Of a DNA stretch of 64,000 nucleotides, positions 43,632 through 52,440 are shown piece by piece (position 1 is the stretch's first letter; each line of letters starts with the position of its first letter). The translations under genes and the position numbers were made by a program. This DNA comes from Bradyrhizobium sp. AZCC 2262 (GTDB lineage: Bacteria; Pseudomonadota; Alphaproteobacteria; Rhizobiales; Xanthobacteraceae). Location of the stretch: positions 5,022,001-5,086,000 of the forward strand of contig NZ_JAZHRT010000001.1 of assembly GCF_036924535.1 (NCBI RefSeq). The letters are read 5' to 3'. The notes beneath the pieces were generated by a model. It ran no database searches, was not told the origin of the DNA, and saw only the letters and a list, made by a program, of their open reading frames with translations.

Positions 43632-44728
43632 TGCGCGGCCACCCCATGCGCCGACTGGCGTTCGGCAATGAGTTTTCGCGTCAGCGGAATCAGCTCGCGG
43701 CCATATTCAATGGCGTCGATCAAAGGATCAAAGCCGCGAATGAGGAAATGGCTGATGCCAAGCTCGTAATAGTCGCCGAACACTTCGGCGACCTGCTCGG
43801 GCGTACCGACCAGCGCCGTGGTGTTGCTGTTGGCGCCGGTCAGTTTGGCGATCTCGGTCCACAGCCGCTTGTCGATCCGGGTACCCTGCTCCGCCAGCGC
43901 CAGCAGACGTCGCGCGCCGGCCGTCGCATGACCGTCGGCCGGTTTGCGATAGCCGGTCTTGTCCTGCAGCGCGGTGGCGCGGGCGAGGATATCGTCGGCC
44001 TTGGCCCAGGCTTTTTCCTCCGTCTCGGCGAGAATCGGCCGGACGGACAGGCTGAATCGTGGCGTCGGCCGGCCGTATCTCGCGGCGGCGGCACGCACGC
44101 GCGCGGTGACGTCCCGCACCTGTGCGTAGGACTCGCCCCACAGCGCAAACGTGTCGGCATGCTTGCCGGCCACCTCGATCGCCGCATCCGAGCCGCCGCC
44201 GACGAAGGTGTAGATGCCGCCGGGATGATGGGGCTTGATCTGGGAGAAGCCCTTTTCGACCTTGTAGTATTTGCCGTTGTAGTCGAATGGCTTTTCGCTG
44301 GTCCATTCCTGACGCGCGATGTCGAGGAATTCACCGGTCCGGGCGTAACGATCGTCCTTGTCGTCGAGCGTGTTGCCGTCCTGGCGCAGCTCGGTGGCGT
44401 TGCCGCCGGTGATGACGTGAAGCGATACGCGCCCGCCGTAAAGCTGATCGAGAGTGGCGAGCTGGCGTGCGAGCAGCGTGGGCGCAGTAAATCCCGGCCG
44501 CTGTGCGATCATGACCTTGAGCGTCTTCGTCACGTTCAGGACATGCTGACCGATCTGGAGCGCGTCCGGCGTCGTCGAGTGAAACGCCAGCAATGCGCGG
44601 TCGAAGCCGGCAAGTTCATGCGCCTTCGCCACCGTTTCGATATGAACGGCATCGAGAACGGGTCCGGACCGCACGATGGTTTCCGAGGAATTGTTGTTCG
44701 AGATATATCCGATGAATTCGACGGACAT
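43628..44728 (-). CDS. Luciferase-like flavin-dependent monooxygenase (SsuD-like)
   Basis: A 366-residue enzyme starting at MSVEFIGYIS, with GGAG before the ATG. It belongs to the alkanesulfonate monooxygenase branch of the luciferase-like family: GFDRALLAFHSTTPD, RPGFTAPTLLARQLATLDQLYGGRVSLHVITGG (in part), then LVGTPEQVAEVF near the end. Such enzymes use reduced FMN and O2 to cleave C-S bonds and release sulfite. No flavin reductase (SsuE) gene is in the window. The SsuD-like role fits the surrounding importer genes. Confidence 0.87.
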   Translation of the reverse strand: MSVEFIGYISNNNSSETIVRSGPVLDAVHIETVAKAHELAGFDRALLAFHSTTPDALQIGQHVLNVTKTLKVMIAQRPGFTAPTLLARQLATLDQLYGGRVSLHVITGGNATELRQDGNTLDDKDDRYARTGEFLDIARQEWTSEKPFDYNGKYYKVEKGFSQIKPHHPGGIYTFVGGGSDAAIEVAGKHADTFALWGESYAQVRDVTARVRAAAARYGRPTPRFSLSVRPILAETEEKAWAKADDILARATALQDKTGYRKPADGHATAGARRLLALAEQGTRIDKRLWTEIAKLTGANSNTTALVGTPEQVAEVFGDYYELGISHFLIRGFDPLIDAIEYGRELIPLTRKLIAERQSAHGVAAQ

Positions 44729-44753
44729 GATGGGGCTCCAGTTTGGGGAAGGT

Positions 44754-45938
44754 TCAGAGGTCGAGCGCGACGCGGCCGGCCGAGATTCGGGTGGTATCGT
44801 CCTGCGGGGTATGGACGCGCCCACAGAGCACGTCGCGATAGTGCCGCTGCAGCGGGTTGGTTCGCGACAGGCCGTGATTGCCCGCCAGCGACAGTGCGTC
44901 CTCGACCACGGCGACGGCGTTGTTCGTCACCGTCATCTTGACGATGTTGGACTCGGTGGCGCTGAGCGGCAGATTGTCGTCGAAACCATCGGCGAAACTG
45001 CCGATCAGACGCGCATTCACCGCAAGCCGCGCTTCGATGCCGCCGAGTACTTCCTGCGCCCGCGGCAAAGTCGACAGCGGTGCGCCGAGATTTGCCGGGA
45101 CGCGCTCCCTGAGAAAGCCGACCAGCCAATCGCGGGCCGCGCGGGCGACGCCGTCGTAGATTGCGGAGATGAAGATGGCGCCGACGGTCGCCTGGGTGAA
45201 GTCGGGCGTTCGCCAATCGTCCGGCCGGCGGACGTCGATCTCGTGGTCGAGCGGAAAGACCACGTCTTCGAAGATGACGTCATGGCTGCCGCTGGCGCGC
45301 AGGCCGAGATGGTCCCAGGTCTCCACGATTTGCGTGCCCGGAAGGCCTGCTGGAACCAGAAACAGACCGACACGCGTTTCCGCCTCATCGGTCCTGGCCC
45401 AGACCGCGTACCATTTCAGGATCGGTGCGCCCGTCGAATAGATCTTGCGGCCACTCAGCCGCCATCCGGTTTCGGTGCGCCGCACGATCGTCGCCGGCAG
45501 CCCTCCCCGTGCCGGCGATCCGAGCTCGGGCTCGACGCGAAGCGCGTTGACCAGGGCAACGCCATCGACCGTCTCCCGGGCCAGCTTGCGGGACAGGCCG
45601 GCGGGCCAGCGCGTGCTGCGCGCCATCACGAGGTGCTGAATGTAGTGCATCGACAAGACCAGCGCGGTCGACGGATCGGCCTTACCGATAATGCCGAGAA
45701 TGCGCGCCGCCTCCGCGGCGCCTGCACCCCCGCCGCCGAGGGCGGCCGGCACCGTCAGGGCCAGCAGGCCGGCCTCCGACAATTCCTCAAAGTTCCGGAA
45801 CGGGAAGCTGCCGTCGCGGTCGTGGACCGGTGCCCGCTCCGCAAACGCCTTGGCCAGCAGCGTCGCGCGCCGGACGTGATCAGGCTCATCCCGCCGATGC
45901 GGCTCCCTCGTCGCGACGTGGTTCGATACCGTCACCAT
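44754..45938 (-). CDS. Acyl-CoA dehydrogenase-fold flavin monooxygenase (SfnB/DszC-like)
   Basis: A 394-residue protein with the acyl-CoA dehydrogenase fold: a helical start, then LTVPAALGGGGAGAAEAARIL, a middle beta domain with GWRLSGRKIYSTGAP, and a C-terminal helical bundle. Members in sulfur clusters (SfnB, DszC) are FMN-dependent oxygenases, not dehydrogenases. Placement next to an SsuD-like enzyme and a sulfonate-type importer supports that reading. The start overlaps the ATPase stop by seven bases. Confidence 0.82.
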   Translation of the reverse strand: MVTVSNHVATREPHRRDEPDHVRRATLLAKAFAERAPVHDRDGSFPFRNFEELSEAGLLALTVPAALGGGGAGAAEAARILGIIGKADPSTALVLSMHYIQHLVMARSTRWPAGLSRKLARETVDGVALVNALRVEPELGSPARGGLPATIVRRTETGWRLSGRKIYSTGAPILKWYAVWARTDEAETRVGLFLVPAGLPGTQIVETWDHLGLRASGSHDVIFEDVVFPLDHEIDVRRPDDWRTPDFTQATVGAIFISAIYDGVARAARDWLVGFLRERVPANLGAPLSTLPRAQEVLGGIEARLAVNARLIGSFADGFDDNLPLSATESNIVKMTVTNNAVAVVEDALSLAGNHGLSRTNPLQRHYRDVLCGRVHTPQDDTTRISAGRVALDL

Positions 45939-46729
45939 GTAGCGTCCAGTCCGAGCAAACCGAGGATTTGCTTGCGCAGGTCCGCGAGATAGGGATCGCC
46001 GCGATGGCGCGGATAAGGCCGTTCCACCAGGATGTCAGCCTTGATGCGCGCCGGCCGGTCACTGAGCACGATCACGCGATTGGCGAGGAACAACGCCTCT
46101 TCGGCGTCGTGCGTAACGAGCAGCGTCGTAAAGCGCTTGCGCTGCCACAGCGAGACGATCTCGGCCTGCATCGTGATCCGCGTCAGCGAATCGAGCTTGC
46201 CAAGCGGCTCGTCGAGGATGAGGATTTTTGGATCGTTGACCAGCGCGCGCGCGAGCGCAACGCGCTGGGCCATACCGCCCGAGAGTTGATGCGGATAAGC
46301 GTTGCGAAAGCCGGAAAGCCCGACCAGATCGATCGCCGCATCGACCCGCTGGCGCTGGCTTTTCAGGATGCCCTGTGCCTCCAGACCCAGCGCAACATTG
46401 TCCCAGACCGAGCGCCATGGAAACAGCGTGGGATCCTGGAACACGACGACCCGCGACGGGTGCGGCCCCTTGATGCGGACATCGTCCTCGCGCAACACCC
46501 CGCTGCGCGGCATTTCCAGTCCGGCGACCAGCCGCAGCAATGTCGACTTGCCGCAACCGGAAGGACCGAGCAGAGCGACGAACTCGCCCGGCTCGATCGA
46601 GAGACTGACGTCGTCCAGGACCGGCAGCGGGACGCCATCGATATCGAATTCATGGCTGACATGTTCGATATCGAGTTCGGCGCCGGCAGCAGGATATGCG
46701 ACCACCTCGGCGGCAGAATGCGTTACCAT
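45932..46729 (-). CDS. ABC transporter ATP-binding protein, SsuB/TauB type
   Basis: A 265-residue ATPase from MVTHSAAEVV; the longer frame upstream is antisense-like and overlaps the permease gene. It has Walker A LLGPSGCGKST, signature LSGGMAQR and Walker B ILILDEPLGKLD. It overlaps the permease gene by seven bases and the next gene by seven. It drives the sulfonate-type importer. Confidence 0.9.
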   Translation of the reverse strand: MVTHSAAEVVAYPAAGAELDIEHVSHEFDIDGVPLPVLDDVSLSIEPGEFVALLGPSGCGKSTLLRLVAGLEMPRSGVLREDDVRIKGPHPSRVVVFQDPTLFPWRSVWDNVALGLEAQGILKSQRQRVDAAIDLVGLSGFRNAYPHQLSGGMAQRVALARALVNDPKILILDEPLGKLDSLTRITMQAEIVSLWQRKRFTTLLVTHDAEEALFLANRVIVLSDRPARIKADILVERPYPRHRGDPYLADLRKQILGLLGLDATW

Positions 46730-47751
46730 TTGACGACCCCCTTCTGCCAGACCAGCAAGCGATCGCGCGTGCGGAACAGGAGCGTGATGGCGCCGGAGCA
46801 CAGCAGCGACATCACGATGAGCGCCGCATACATGTTGGCGTAGGCTGCCCAGCCTTGCGCCCATTGCAGATACCAGCCGAGCCCTGCCTTGACGCCGATC
46901 ATTTCCGCCACGACCAGCACGGCGAAGGACGACCCGAGCCCCATGAACAATCCGACGAACACATGCGGCAGCGCCGCCGGTATGGCGACCTTGAGCACGA
47001 GAAACGACGGCTTGGCGCCGAGGGTGCGCGCGACATCGTAATAAGCGTTGCTCACGCTCGCGACGCCCGACCAGGTGAGCACCGTCACGGGGAAGCCGGT
47101 CGCCAGCGCGATCAGGAACGTGCTGGCGCTCCAGCTCGAGGGAAAGGTGAAGAAGGCAATCGGAAGCCACGCCGTTGCCGGCAGCGGGCCGATGAAGCGC
47201 AGAACCGGATGAATCCAGTAGCCAACGCTTCGCGACCAACCGATCGAAACACCGGTCAGGAAGCCAACAGTGGCGCCGATGACATAACCGCCGAGTTGCA
47301 GTTTCACCGACGCAAAAACGCTGTCGAGCAGCTTTGGCAGATCGTCCGTGTAAACTTCGAGGATGGCCTGAGGCGGCGGAAAGAACGGCAACGGCAGCCA
47401 GGCAAGTTTTGCGGTTGCGAGTTCCCACACCGTCAGGAACAGGCCGAGCACGACAAGCCACGGCGCACGGCTGCGCAAGGCCGGCCCCGCGGGCCCAAGG
47501 AAGTCGGCACTCAGCGTGCCAAACAGCGCTACTGCTGCGACCACAAGTGCCGCAATACCGAGCGCGTATGTCCGCGACCAGTCGCCAAGGTCCTGCCACC
47601 ACAGGCATGACCAACCGAACGATATCCAGGCTACGGCGGCAGCAACCCCGATGCCGGAGCTCTTCAGCCAATCGCCGATCGCTTCCGCGCGAGAGCTGGA
47701 TGTGCGCGAGCCCTCGACGGAAATCGCATCAGACACCGAATACGTCGACAT
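46723..47751 (-). CDS. ABC transporter permease, SsuC type with long N-terminus
   Basis: A 342-residue permease. The last 250 residues are the usual SsuC/TauC domain, with the EAA region NAYYDVARTLGAKPSFLVLKV. The first 90 residues add one or two membrane segments (AWISFGW, LGIAALVVAAVALFGTL) beyond the common length of about 260. Its start overlaps the binding-protein gene by 23 bases. It forms the membrane part of the importer. Confidence 0.87.
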   Translation of the reverse strand: MSTYSVSDAISVEGSRTSSSRAEAIGDWLKSSGIGVAAAVAWISFGWSCLWWQDLGDWSRTYALGIAALVVAAVALFGTLSADFLGPAGPALRSRAPWLVVLGLFLTVWELATAKLAWLPLPFFPPPQAILEVYTDDLPKLLDSVFASVKLQLGGYVIGATVGFLTGVSIGWSRSVGYWIHPVLRFIGPLPATAWLPIAFFTFPSSWSASTFLIALATGFPVTVLTWSGVASVSNAYYDVARTLGAKPSFLVLKVAIPAALPHVFVGLFMGLGSSFAVLVVAEMIGVKAGLGWYLQWAQGWAAYANMYAALIVMSLLCSGAITLLFRTRDRLLVWQKGVVKW

Positions 47752-48829
47752 AGATCTTCTCCGCGAATTTGGCTGTATCGGTGCTGGGCTTGAAGACCGA
47801 AACCGTCTTCAGATCGTCGGCGTAACCCTTCAATTCGCGCTTCAGCACGTCGCCGACGGGATGATGGTGGTGGGTGTGGTAGCGCGCCATCGCTTCGAGA
47901 TCGGCCAGCGTCGCTGCCTTTGGCGCATAGGGTTGGAACGATTTCGCAGCCTTGTCGGGGTTCTGCGAGGTGAACATCGCGGCATCGAGCAGCGCTTGTG
48001 TGATGGCCCGCGCGACCTGCGGTTCGTCGCGCACCAGGCTGCCGCGCAGCCCAAGGATGCAGCAGCTTTTGTCGCGGTATTCGCCATCGAGATTTGAGGC
48101 AACTTCCTTGTACTGGCTGTCTTTCAGCCAGAGATGCGCGAGCGGATCGGATGCCAGGAACGCCTGGACCTCGCCCTTTTCGACCGCGAGATTGAGAAGA
48201 TTGCCGGGATAGGCTCGCCAATCGACGTCCTTATTGGGATCGATACCGAGCTTGGCGAGCTGGATCGAGAAGAAGTTCTTGTCGGGCCCTGCGAGATCGC
48301 CGACTGCGACGATCTTGCCCTTGAGATCGGTAAGCTTGTCGACACCGGAGCTGGTGCGCGTCAGCACGCGCATGCAACCGCCATGGGTACCCGCCGCGAT
48401 CTTGACGTCAAATCCCTGCTCCAGCGGCTTCAGCCAGCGCAGCGCCATCCCGAGCCCGGCGTCGCTCTTGCCGGTGGCGATCGCTTCCAGGAGTTGATCG
48501 GTCGAGCCACTGTAGTTGATGAGTTCGACGTCGAGGTTTTGCTTCTGGAAGAAGCCGTAGTCGATGGCAACCGGAACCGGCGCGAGGCAGACCGCGCCGG
48601 CGTTCCACGAAAGCTTCAGTTTGCGCGGCGCGCCGGCGATCGGCGGCGCATTCGATGCCGCCCTGCAGATCGGAAATTCCGAGAAGTCGATCGCTGGCGT
48701 CGCAGCGCGAAACGGAAGCGCCTGCGCGCCGAAAACGCCGAGCGGCGCCGCCACCGCTGCGGCCGCGCTGGAGCGCAACAGCGCGCGCCGATCCAGCACT
48801 GGTCTGCCGGGCTGCTTTTCTTTCGACAT
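47729..48829 (-). CDS. ABC transporter substrate-binding protein (NrtA/SsuA type), Tat-exported
   Basis: About 366 residues from MSKEKQPGR at 48829, chosen because AAGGAGAAG lies just before that ATG. The N-terminus has a twin-arginine motif DRRALLRSS and a hydrophobic stretch, so Tat export is likely. The core has KLSWNAGAVCLAPVPVAIDYGFF and DVELINYSGSTDQLLEAIATGKSD, typical of the NrtA/SsuA family. It is the first gene of the operon and has several Cys residues. It is the probable main ligand receptor of the importer. Confidence 0.86.
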   Translation of the reverse strand: MSKEKQPGRPVLDRRALLRSSAAAAVAAPLGVFGAQALPFRAATPAIDFSEFPICRAASNAPPIAGAPRKLKLSWNAGAVCLAPVPVAIDYGFFQKQNLDVELINYSGSTDQLLEAIATGKSDAGLGMALRWLKPLEQGFDVKIAAGTHGGCMRVLTRTSSGVDKLTDLKGKIVAVGDLAGPDKNFFSIQLAKLGIDPNKDVDWRAYPGNLLNLAVEKGEVQAFLASDPLAHLWLKDSQYKEVASNLDGEYRDKSCCILGLRGSLVRDEPQVARAITQALLDAAMFTSQNPDKAAKSFQPYAPKAATLADLEAMARYHTHHHHPVGDVLKRELKGYADDLKTVSVFKPSTDTAKFAEKIYVDVFGV

Positions 48830-48927
48830 TCTACTTCTCCTTTGCGGCAGGCACGCGACCACGCTCGCGCAACGCGAGAAGCGCGCTGCCGCCTGGCACC
48901 GTGAATTGTTGAATGGACTCAGTCCCG

Positions 48928-48948
48928 ACGAGAATTCCTGCTTCTCGT
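48928..48948. promoter_or_regulatory. Inverted repeat ACGAGAA-N7-TTCTCGT, candidate operator
   Basis: Exact 7-bp arms at 48928-48934 and 48942-48948, 99 bases upstream of the sulfur-type operon start, in the 285-base gap shared with the divergent SDR gene. The size and spacing suit a dimeric regulator. The binder is unknown and no regulator gene is adjacent. Confidence 0.35.
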
Positions 48949-49114
48949 TCCGCCGAAGTTGACGCTACGATGATGCGCGGCAACAATGGGATCGTCAATA
49001 AAATGGAATTTTGAATGTTGTAACGGACAGAGAGTTTATCTCCCTGTTCCTTCCTTCCGACGGTCGAACGATTTTCGTGCGACCAGTTCCCGCTCAATTC
49101 ACAGGCAGAACAAC

Positions 49115-49894
49115 ATGCAAGTCACGATGAAGGATAGAGTCGCCGTCGTCACCGGCGGCAGCAAGGGGATTGGGCTCGCCGTTGCAAGGCAATTCGCCGC
49201 CTCCGGCGCCAAGGTCGCGATTCTCGCGCGCGGGGCGGCCGACCTCAAGGCCGCACGGGAATTGCTCACCAAGGAAGGCCTCGAGGTTCGCGACTATGTC
49301 TGCGACGTCTCGAAGGCATCAGACATTGTCAAGGCGCACGACAAGGTCACAGCCGATCTCGGCCCGGTTGACATCCTCGTCAACAACGCGGGCACCGCGC
49401 GGACGATGGCGTTCGAGAACATCAGCGATGAAGCCTGGCAGGAAGATCTCGACCTCAAACTGTTTGCCGCGATCCGCTTCAGCCGGCTGGTCTGGCCGGG
49501 CATGAAAGCGCGCAAATGGGGCCGCATCATCAACGTGCTCAATACCTACGCCAAGGCGCCGGCTGCATCCTCGGCGCCTACCTCGGTATCGCGGGCAGCC
49601 GGCATGGCGCTGACCAAGGTGATGGCCAGCGAAGGCGGCGAGCACAACATCCTGGTCAATGCCATGTTGGTCGGCCTGATTATGAGCGATCAATGGGTGA
49701 AGCGGCACGCCACGCAGGCGCCGGACACGGATTTCGAGGTGTTCGCGAAAAACCTCGCCAAGGGCACCCCGCTGGGGCGCATCGGCACCGCGGAGGAATT
49801 CGCCAACCTGGCCTGCTTCCTCGCCTCCGAGCAGGGATCGTTCATCACCGGCACCGCCATCAATGTCGATGGCGGGCGGTCACCGGTGGTGTAG
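49115..49894 (+). CDS. SDR-family protein with altered active site
   Basis: A 259-residue short-chain dehydrogenase-fold protein starting at MQVTMKDRVA (an ATG four codons later is possible). The NAD(P) motif TGGSKGIG (13-20) and NNAGT are intact. The catalytic Tyr-x3-Lys is replaced by T156-x3-R160 in PTSVSRAAG. It also lacks the usual Ser in the expected place (NVLNTYAKAP). The C-terminal ITGTAINVDGG is normal. It may be a non-catalytic binder or use another mechanism. It diverges from the sulfur-type operon. Confidence 0.85.
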   Translation: MQVTMKDRVAVVTGGSKGIGLAVARQFAASGAKVAILARGAADLKAARELLTKEGLEVRDYVCDVSKASDIVKAHDKVTADLGPVDILVNNAGTARTMAFENISDEAWQEDLDLKLFAAIRFSRLVWPGMKARKWGRIINVLNTYAKAPAASSAPTSVSRAAGMALTKVMASEGGEHNILVNAMLVGLIMSDQWVKRHATQAPDTDFEVFAKNLAKGTPLGRIGTAEEFANLACFLASEQGSFITGTAINVDGGRSPVV

Positions 49895-49930
49895 CGCATC
49901 TGGCGTTACGGGCGCAGCACATTCAGATCG

Positions 49931-50080
49931 CCTCGCCCCGCCTGCGGTGAGAGGTCGAAATTCAAGCCGGAGCTTGAATTTCGGCTGAGGGGGACTCTCC
50001 GCGAACACCTCTTTCAAAGAGTTTGCGGAGGCAGCCCCTCACCCCAACCCTCTCCCCGTGAAGAACGGGGAGAGGGAGAG
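49931..50080. repeat. Composite intergenic repeat with three hairpins
   Basis: Three strong stem-loops in a row: CGAAATTCAAGC/GCTTGAATTTCG (49956-49983), CTCCGCGAAC/GTTTGCGGAG (49997-50030), and CCCTCTCCCCGT/ACGGGGAGAGGG (50048-50076). The last is the CCCTCTCCCCG type also found at 55888. It lies between the convergent SDR and HU genes and probably terminates both. Confidence 0.85.
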
Positions 50081-50084
50081 ATTC

Positions 50085-50384
50085 TTAAACCGCGTCCTTG
50101 GCGGCCTTGACCGGGCGGGCCCGGACGATCTTGCGAGCCGGCTTGGCCTTGAACATCATTTCCTCGCCCGTGAAGGGGTTGGTGCCCTTCCGAGCTTTGG
50201 TCGCAGGCTTCTTGACCACGACGAACTTCGCGAAGCCGGGGACGAGGAACACCCCGTTCTTCTTCAGCTCCTTGTGGCCAACGTCAACGAGCGCTTCCAT
50301 CACGCCCTTGACTTCCTTCTTCGAGACTTCGGTGGTGGTCGAGATCTTCTCGATCAACTGCGACTTAGACATTTGGGTGGCCAT
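50085..50384 (-). CDS. HU-family nucleoid protein
   Basis: A 99-residue histone-like protein. The HU pattern is complete: KSQLIEKISTTTEVSKKEVKGVMEAL, then GFAKFVVVKKPATKARKGTNPFTGE. The C-terminus is a short Lys/Arg/Ala tail. It binds and bends DNA as a dimer. GGAG precedes the ATG. It is alone on its strand between a repeat and a long upstream leader. Confidence 0.92.
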   Translation of the reverse strand: MATQMSKSQLIEKISTTTEVSKKEVKGVMEALVDVGHKELKKNGVFLVPGFAKFVVVKKPATKARKGTNPFTGEEMMFKAKPARKIVRARPVKAAKDAV

Positions 50385-50799
50385 GGTTGCTCCATTGATT
50401 CTGGCACAGGCGACGATATGGCGGAAACCGCCTAAAAAACAGGGTTTCCGACATTCTGCACAACTATCTCGCTAGTCGAGTTGAACTGATTCGTCCAATT
50501 TTGGCTGGTTTTTAGGCCTTCGGGGACCTCCGAACCCTATTTTTAGGGGCTATCAGGCACCTTTAGTACAATCTTAGACTGCGCCCCGGGCTTCGCCGCT
50601 ATCGTGGCGAGCCAGGGTTTTCCGCCTGGCTTTGCGAAAAATGAGCAGACCGACTGGCCGGTGAGCACGTTGTTTTCAGGAAGGATTTTCCGCTTCACGT
50701 CGCGATTAGAAAATGACTCGCGTTCCCCTTCCATCGTACATTCATCTTCAAGGCGGACGCGTGAACGGTCCGCCATCAATATTCGTTCGGAGACTTCGC
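50385..50799. other. Gene-free 415-base region between HU and a binding-protein gene
   Basis: It separates divergent genes, so both promoters should be here. Short perfect hairpins are visible: GGCGG-AAA-CCGCC (50420-50432), CCCTA-TTTT-TAGGG (50535-50548), and CCAGG/CCTGG near 50611-50628. I see no credible gene; the open frames here lack family features. A small RNA is possible but unproven. Confidence 0.5.
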
Positions 50800-52416
50800 A
50801 TGGATTTGACGCGCCTTGAGATCAATCGCCGCACCGCCCTGCTGACGTCGGCGGCCATCGCGGCCAACGTGATCAATCCGATGCGGGCCTTCGCGCAGGA
50901 AACGCCGCGCAAAGGCGGCGTGTTCAACGTCCATTACGGCGCCGAGCAGCGCCAGCTCAATCCGAGCATCCAGGCTTCCACCGGCGTGTACATCATCGGC
51001 GGCAAGATCCAGGAAAACCTGGTCGATCTCGACGCCAACGGCCAGCCGGTCGGCGTGCTCGCCGAAAGCTGGGAAGCCTCGCCCGACGGCAAGACCGTGA
51101 CGTTCAAGCTGCGCAAGGGCGTCACCTGGCACGACGGCAAGCCGTTCACCTCGGCCGACGTCGAATTCACCGCGATGAACATGTGGAAGAAGATCCTCAA
51201 TTACGGATCGACGTTGCAGCTGTTCCTGACCGCCGTCGAGACGCCGGACGCAGAGACCGCGATCTTCAAATACGAGCGGCCGATGCCGCTGAACCTGCTG
51301 CTGCGCGCCCTGCCCGACCTCGGCTACATCTCGGCCAAGCACCTCTATGAGGGCGGCGACATCAGGCAGAACCCAACCAACCTCGCCCCCGTCGGTACCG
51401 GCCCGTTCAAGTTCGTCAAATATGAACGCGGACAATATGTCATCGCCGACCGCAACGAGAATTACTGGCGGCCCAACGCGCCCTATCTCGACCGCATCGT
51501 CTGGCGCGTGATCACCGATCGTGCCGCCGCCGCGGCGCAGATGGAGGCCGGCGAGCTGCATTACAGCCCGTTCTCCGGCCTGACCATTTCCGACATGGCG
51601 CGGCTCGGCAAGGACAAGCGCTTCATCGTCTCGACCAAGGGCAATGAAGGCAACGCGCGCACCAACACGATCGAGTTCAACTTCCGCCGCAAGGAGCTGT
51701 CCGACATCAAGGTTCGCCGCGCGATCGCGCATGCGATCAACGTGCCGTTCTTCATCGACAATTTCCTCGGCGATTTCGCCAAGCTCGGCACCGGGCCGAT
51801 CCCCTCGACCTCGACCGATTTCTACCCCGGACCGAACACGCCGCAATATCCTTACGACAAGGCCAAGGCCGCGGCCCTGCTCGACGAAGCCGGTTTCAAG
51901 GCAGGCCGCGGCGGCACGCGGTTCTCGCTCAAGCTGCTGCCCGCGCCCTGGGGCGAGGACATCTCGCTGTGGTCGACCTTCATCCAGCAGTCACTGGGTG
52001 AAATCGGCATCCCCATCGATATCGTGCGCAACGACGGCGGTGGCTTCCTCAAGCAGGTCTATGACGAACACGCCTTCGATCTCGCCACCGGCTGGCACCA
52101 GTACCGCAACGATCCCGCCGTCTCGACCACGGTGTGGTATCGCTCCGGCCAGCCCAAGGGCGCGCCCTGGACCAACCAGTGGGGCTGGGAAGACAAGGCG
52201 GTCGACAAGACCATCGATGATGCCGCGACCGAAGTCGATCCGGCCAAGCGCAAGGCGCTCTATGCCCAGTTCGTCAAGGAAGTGAATACGGAGCTGCCGG
52301 TCTGGATGCCGATCGAGCAGATCTTCGTCACCGTCATCACGGCGAAGGCGCGCAACCATTCCAATACCCCGCGGTGGGGCTCGACAAGTTGGCACGATCT
52401 TTGGCTTTCCGCGTGA
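50800..52416 (+). CDS. ABC transporter substrate-binding protein, family 5, Tat-exported
   Basis: About 538 residues from MDLTRLEINRR; the longer frame upstream is leader. The N-terminus has a twin-arginine NRRTALLTSA and an AFAQE cleavage region. The core is SBP_bac_5: LAESWEASPDGKTVTFKLRKG and KVRRAIAHAIN. It belongs to a complete importer with the next three genes. The ligand is unknown. The DadA-like oxidase downstream suggests an amine or amino-acid compound (inference). Confidence 0.9.
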   Translation: MDLTRLEINRRTALLTSAAIAANVINPMRAFAQETPRKGGVFNVHYGAEQRQLNPSIQASTGVYIIGGKIQENLVDLDANGQPVGVLAESWEASPDGKTVTFKLRKGVTWHDGKPFTSADVEFTAMNMWKKILNYGSTLQLFLTAVETPDAETAIFKYERPMPLNLLLRALPDLGYISAKHLYEGGDIRQNPTNLAPVGTGPFKFVKYERGQYVIADRNENYWRPNAPYLDRIVWRVITDRAAAAAQMEAGELHYSPFSGLTISDMARLGKDKRFIVSTKGNEGNARTNTIEFNFRRKELSDIKVRRAIAHAINVPFFIDNFLGDFAKLGTGPIPSTSTDFYPGPNTPQYPYDKAKAAALLDEAGFKAGRGGTRFSLKLLPAPWGEDISLWSTFIQQSLGEIGIPIDIVRNDGGGFLKQVYDEHAFDLATGWHQYRNDPAVSTTVWYRSGQPKGAPWTNQWGWEDKAVDKTIDDAATEVDPAKRKALYAQFVKEVNTELPVWMPIEQIFVTVITAKARNHSNTPRWGSTSWHDLWLSA

Positions 52417-52440
52417 CGTTATCTCCGCCAGAATAGGCGC

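Noticed and set aside
46730..47671. Long N-terminal extension of the SsuB-type ATPase
   Set aside because: It overlaps the permease gene in another frame. The ATPase family starts close to the ATG at 46729.
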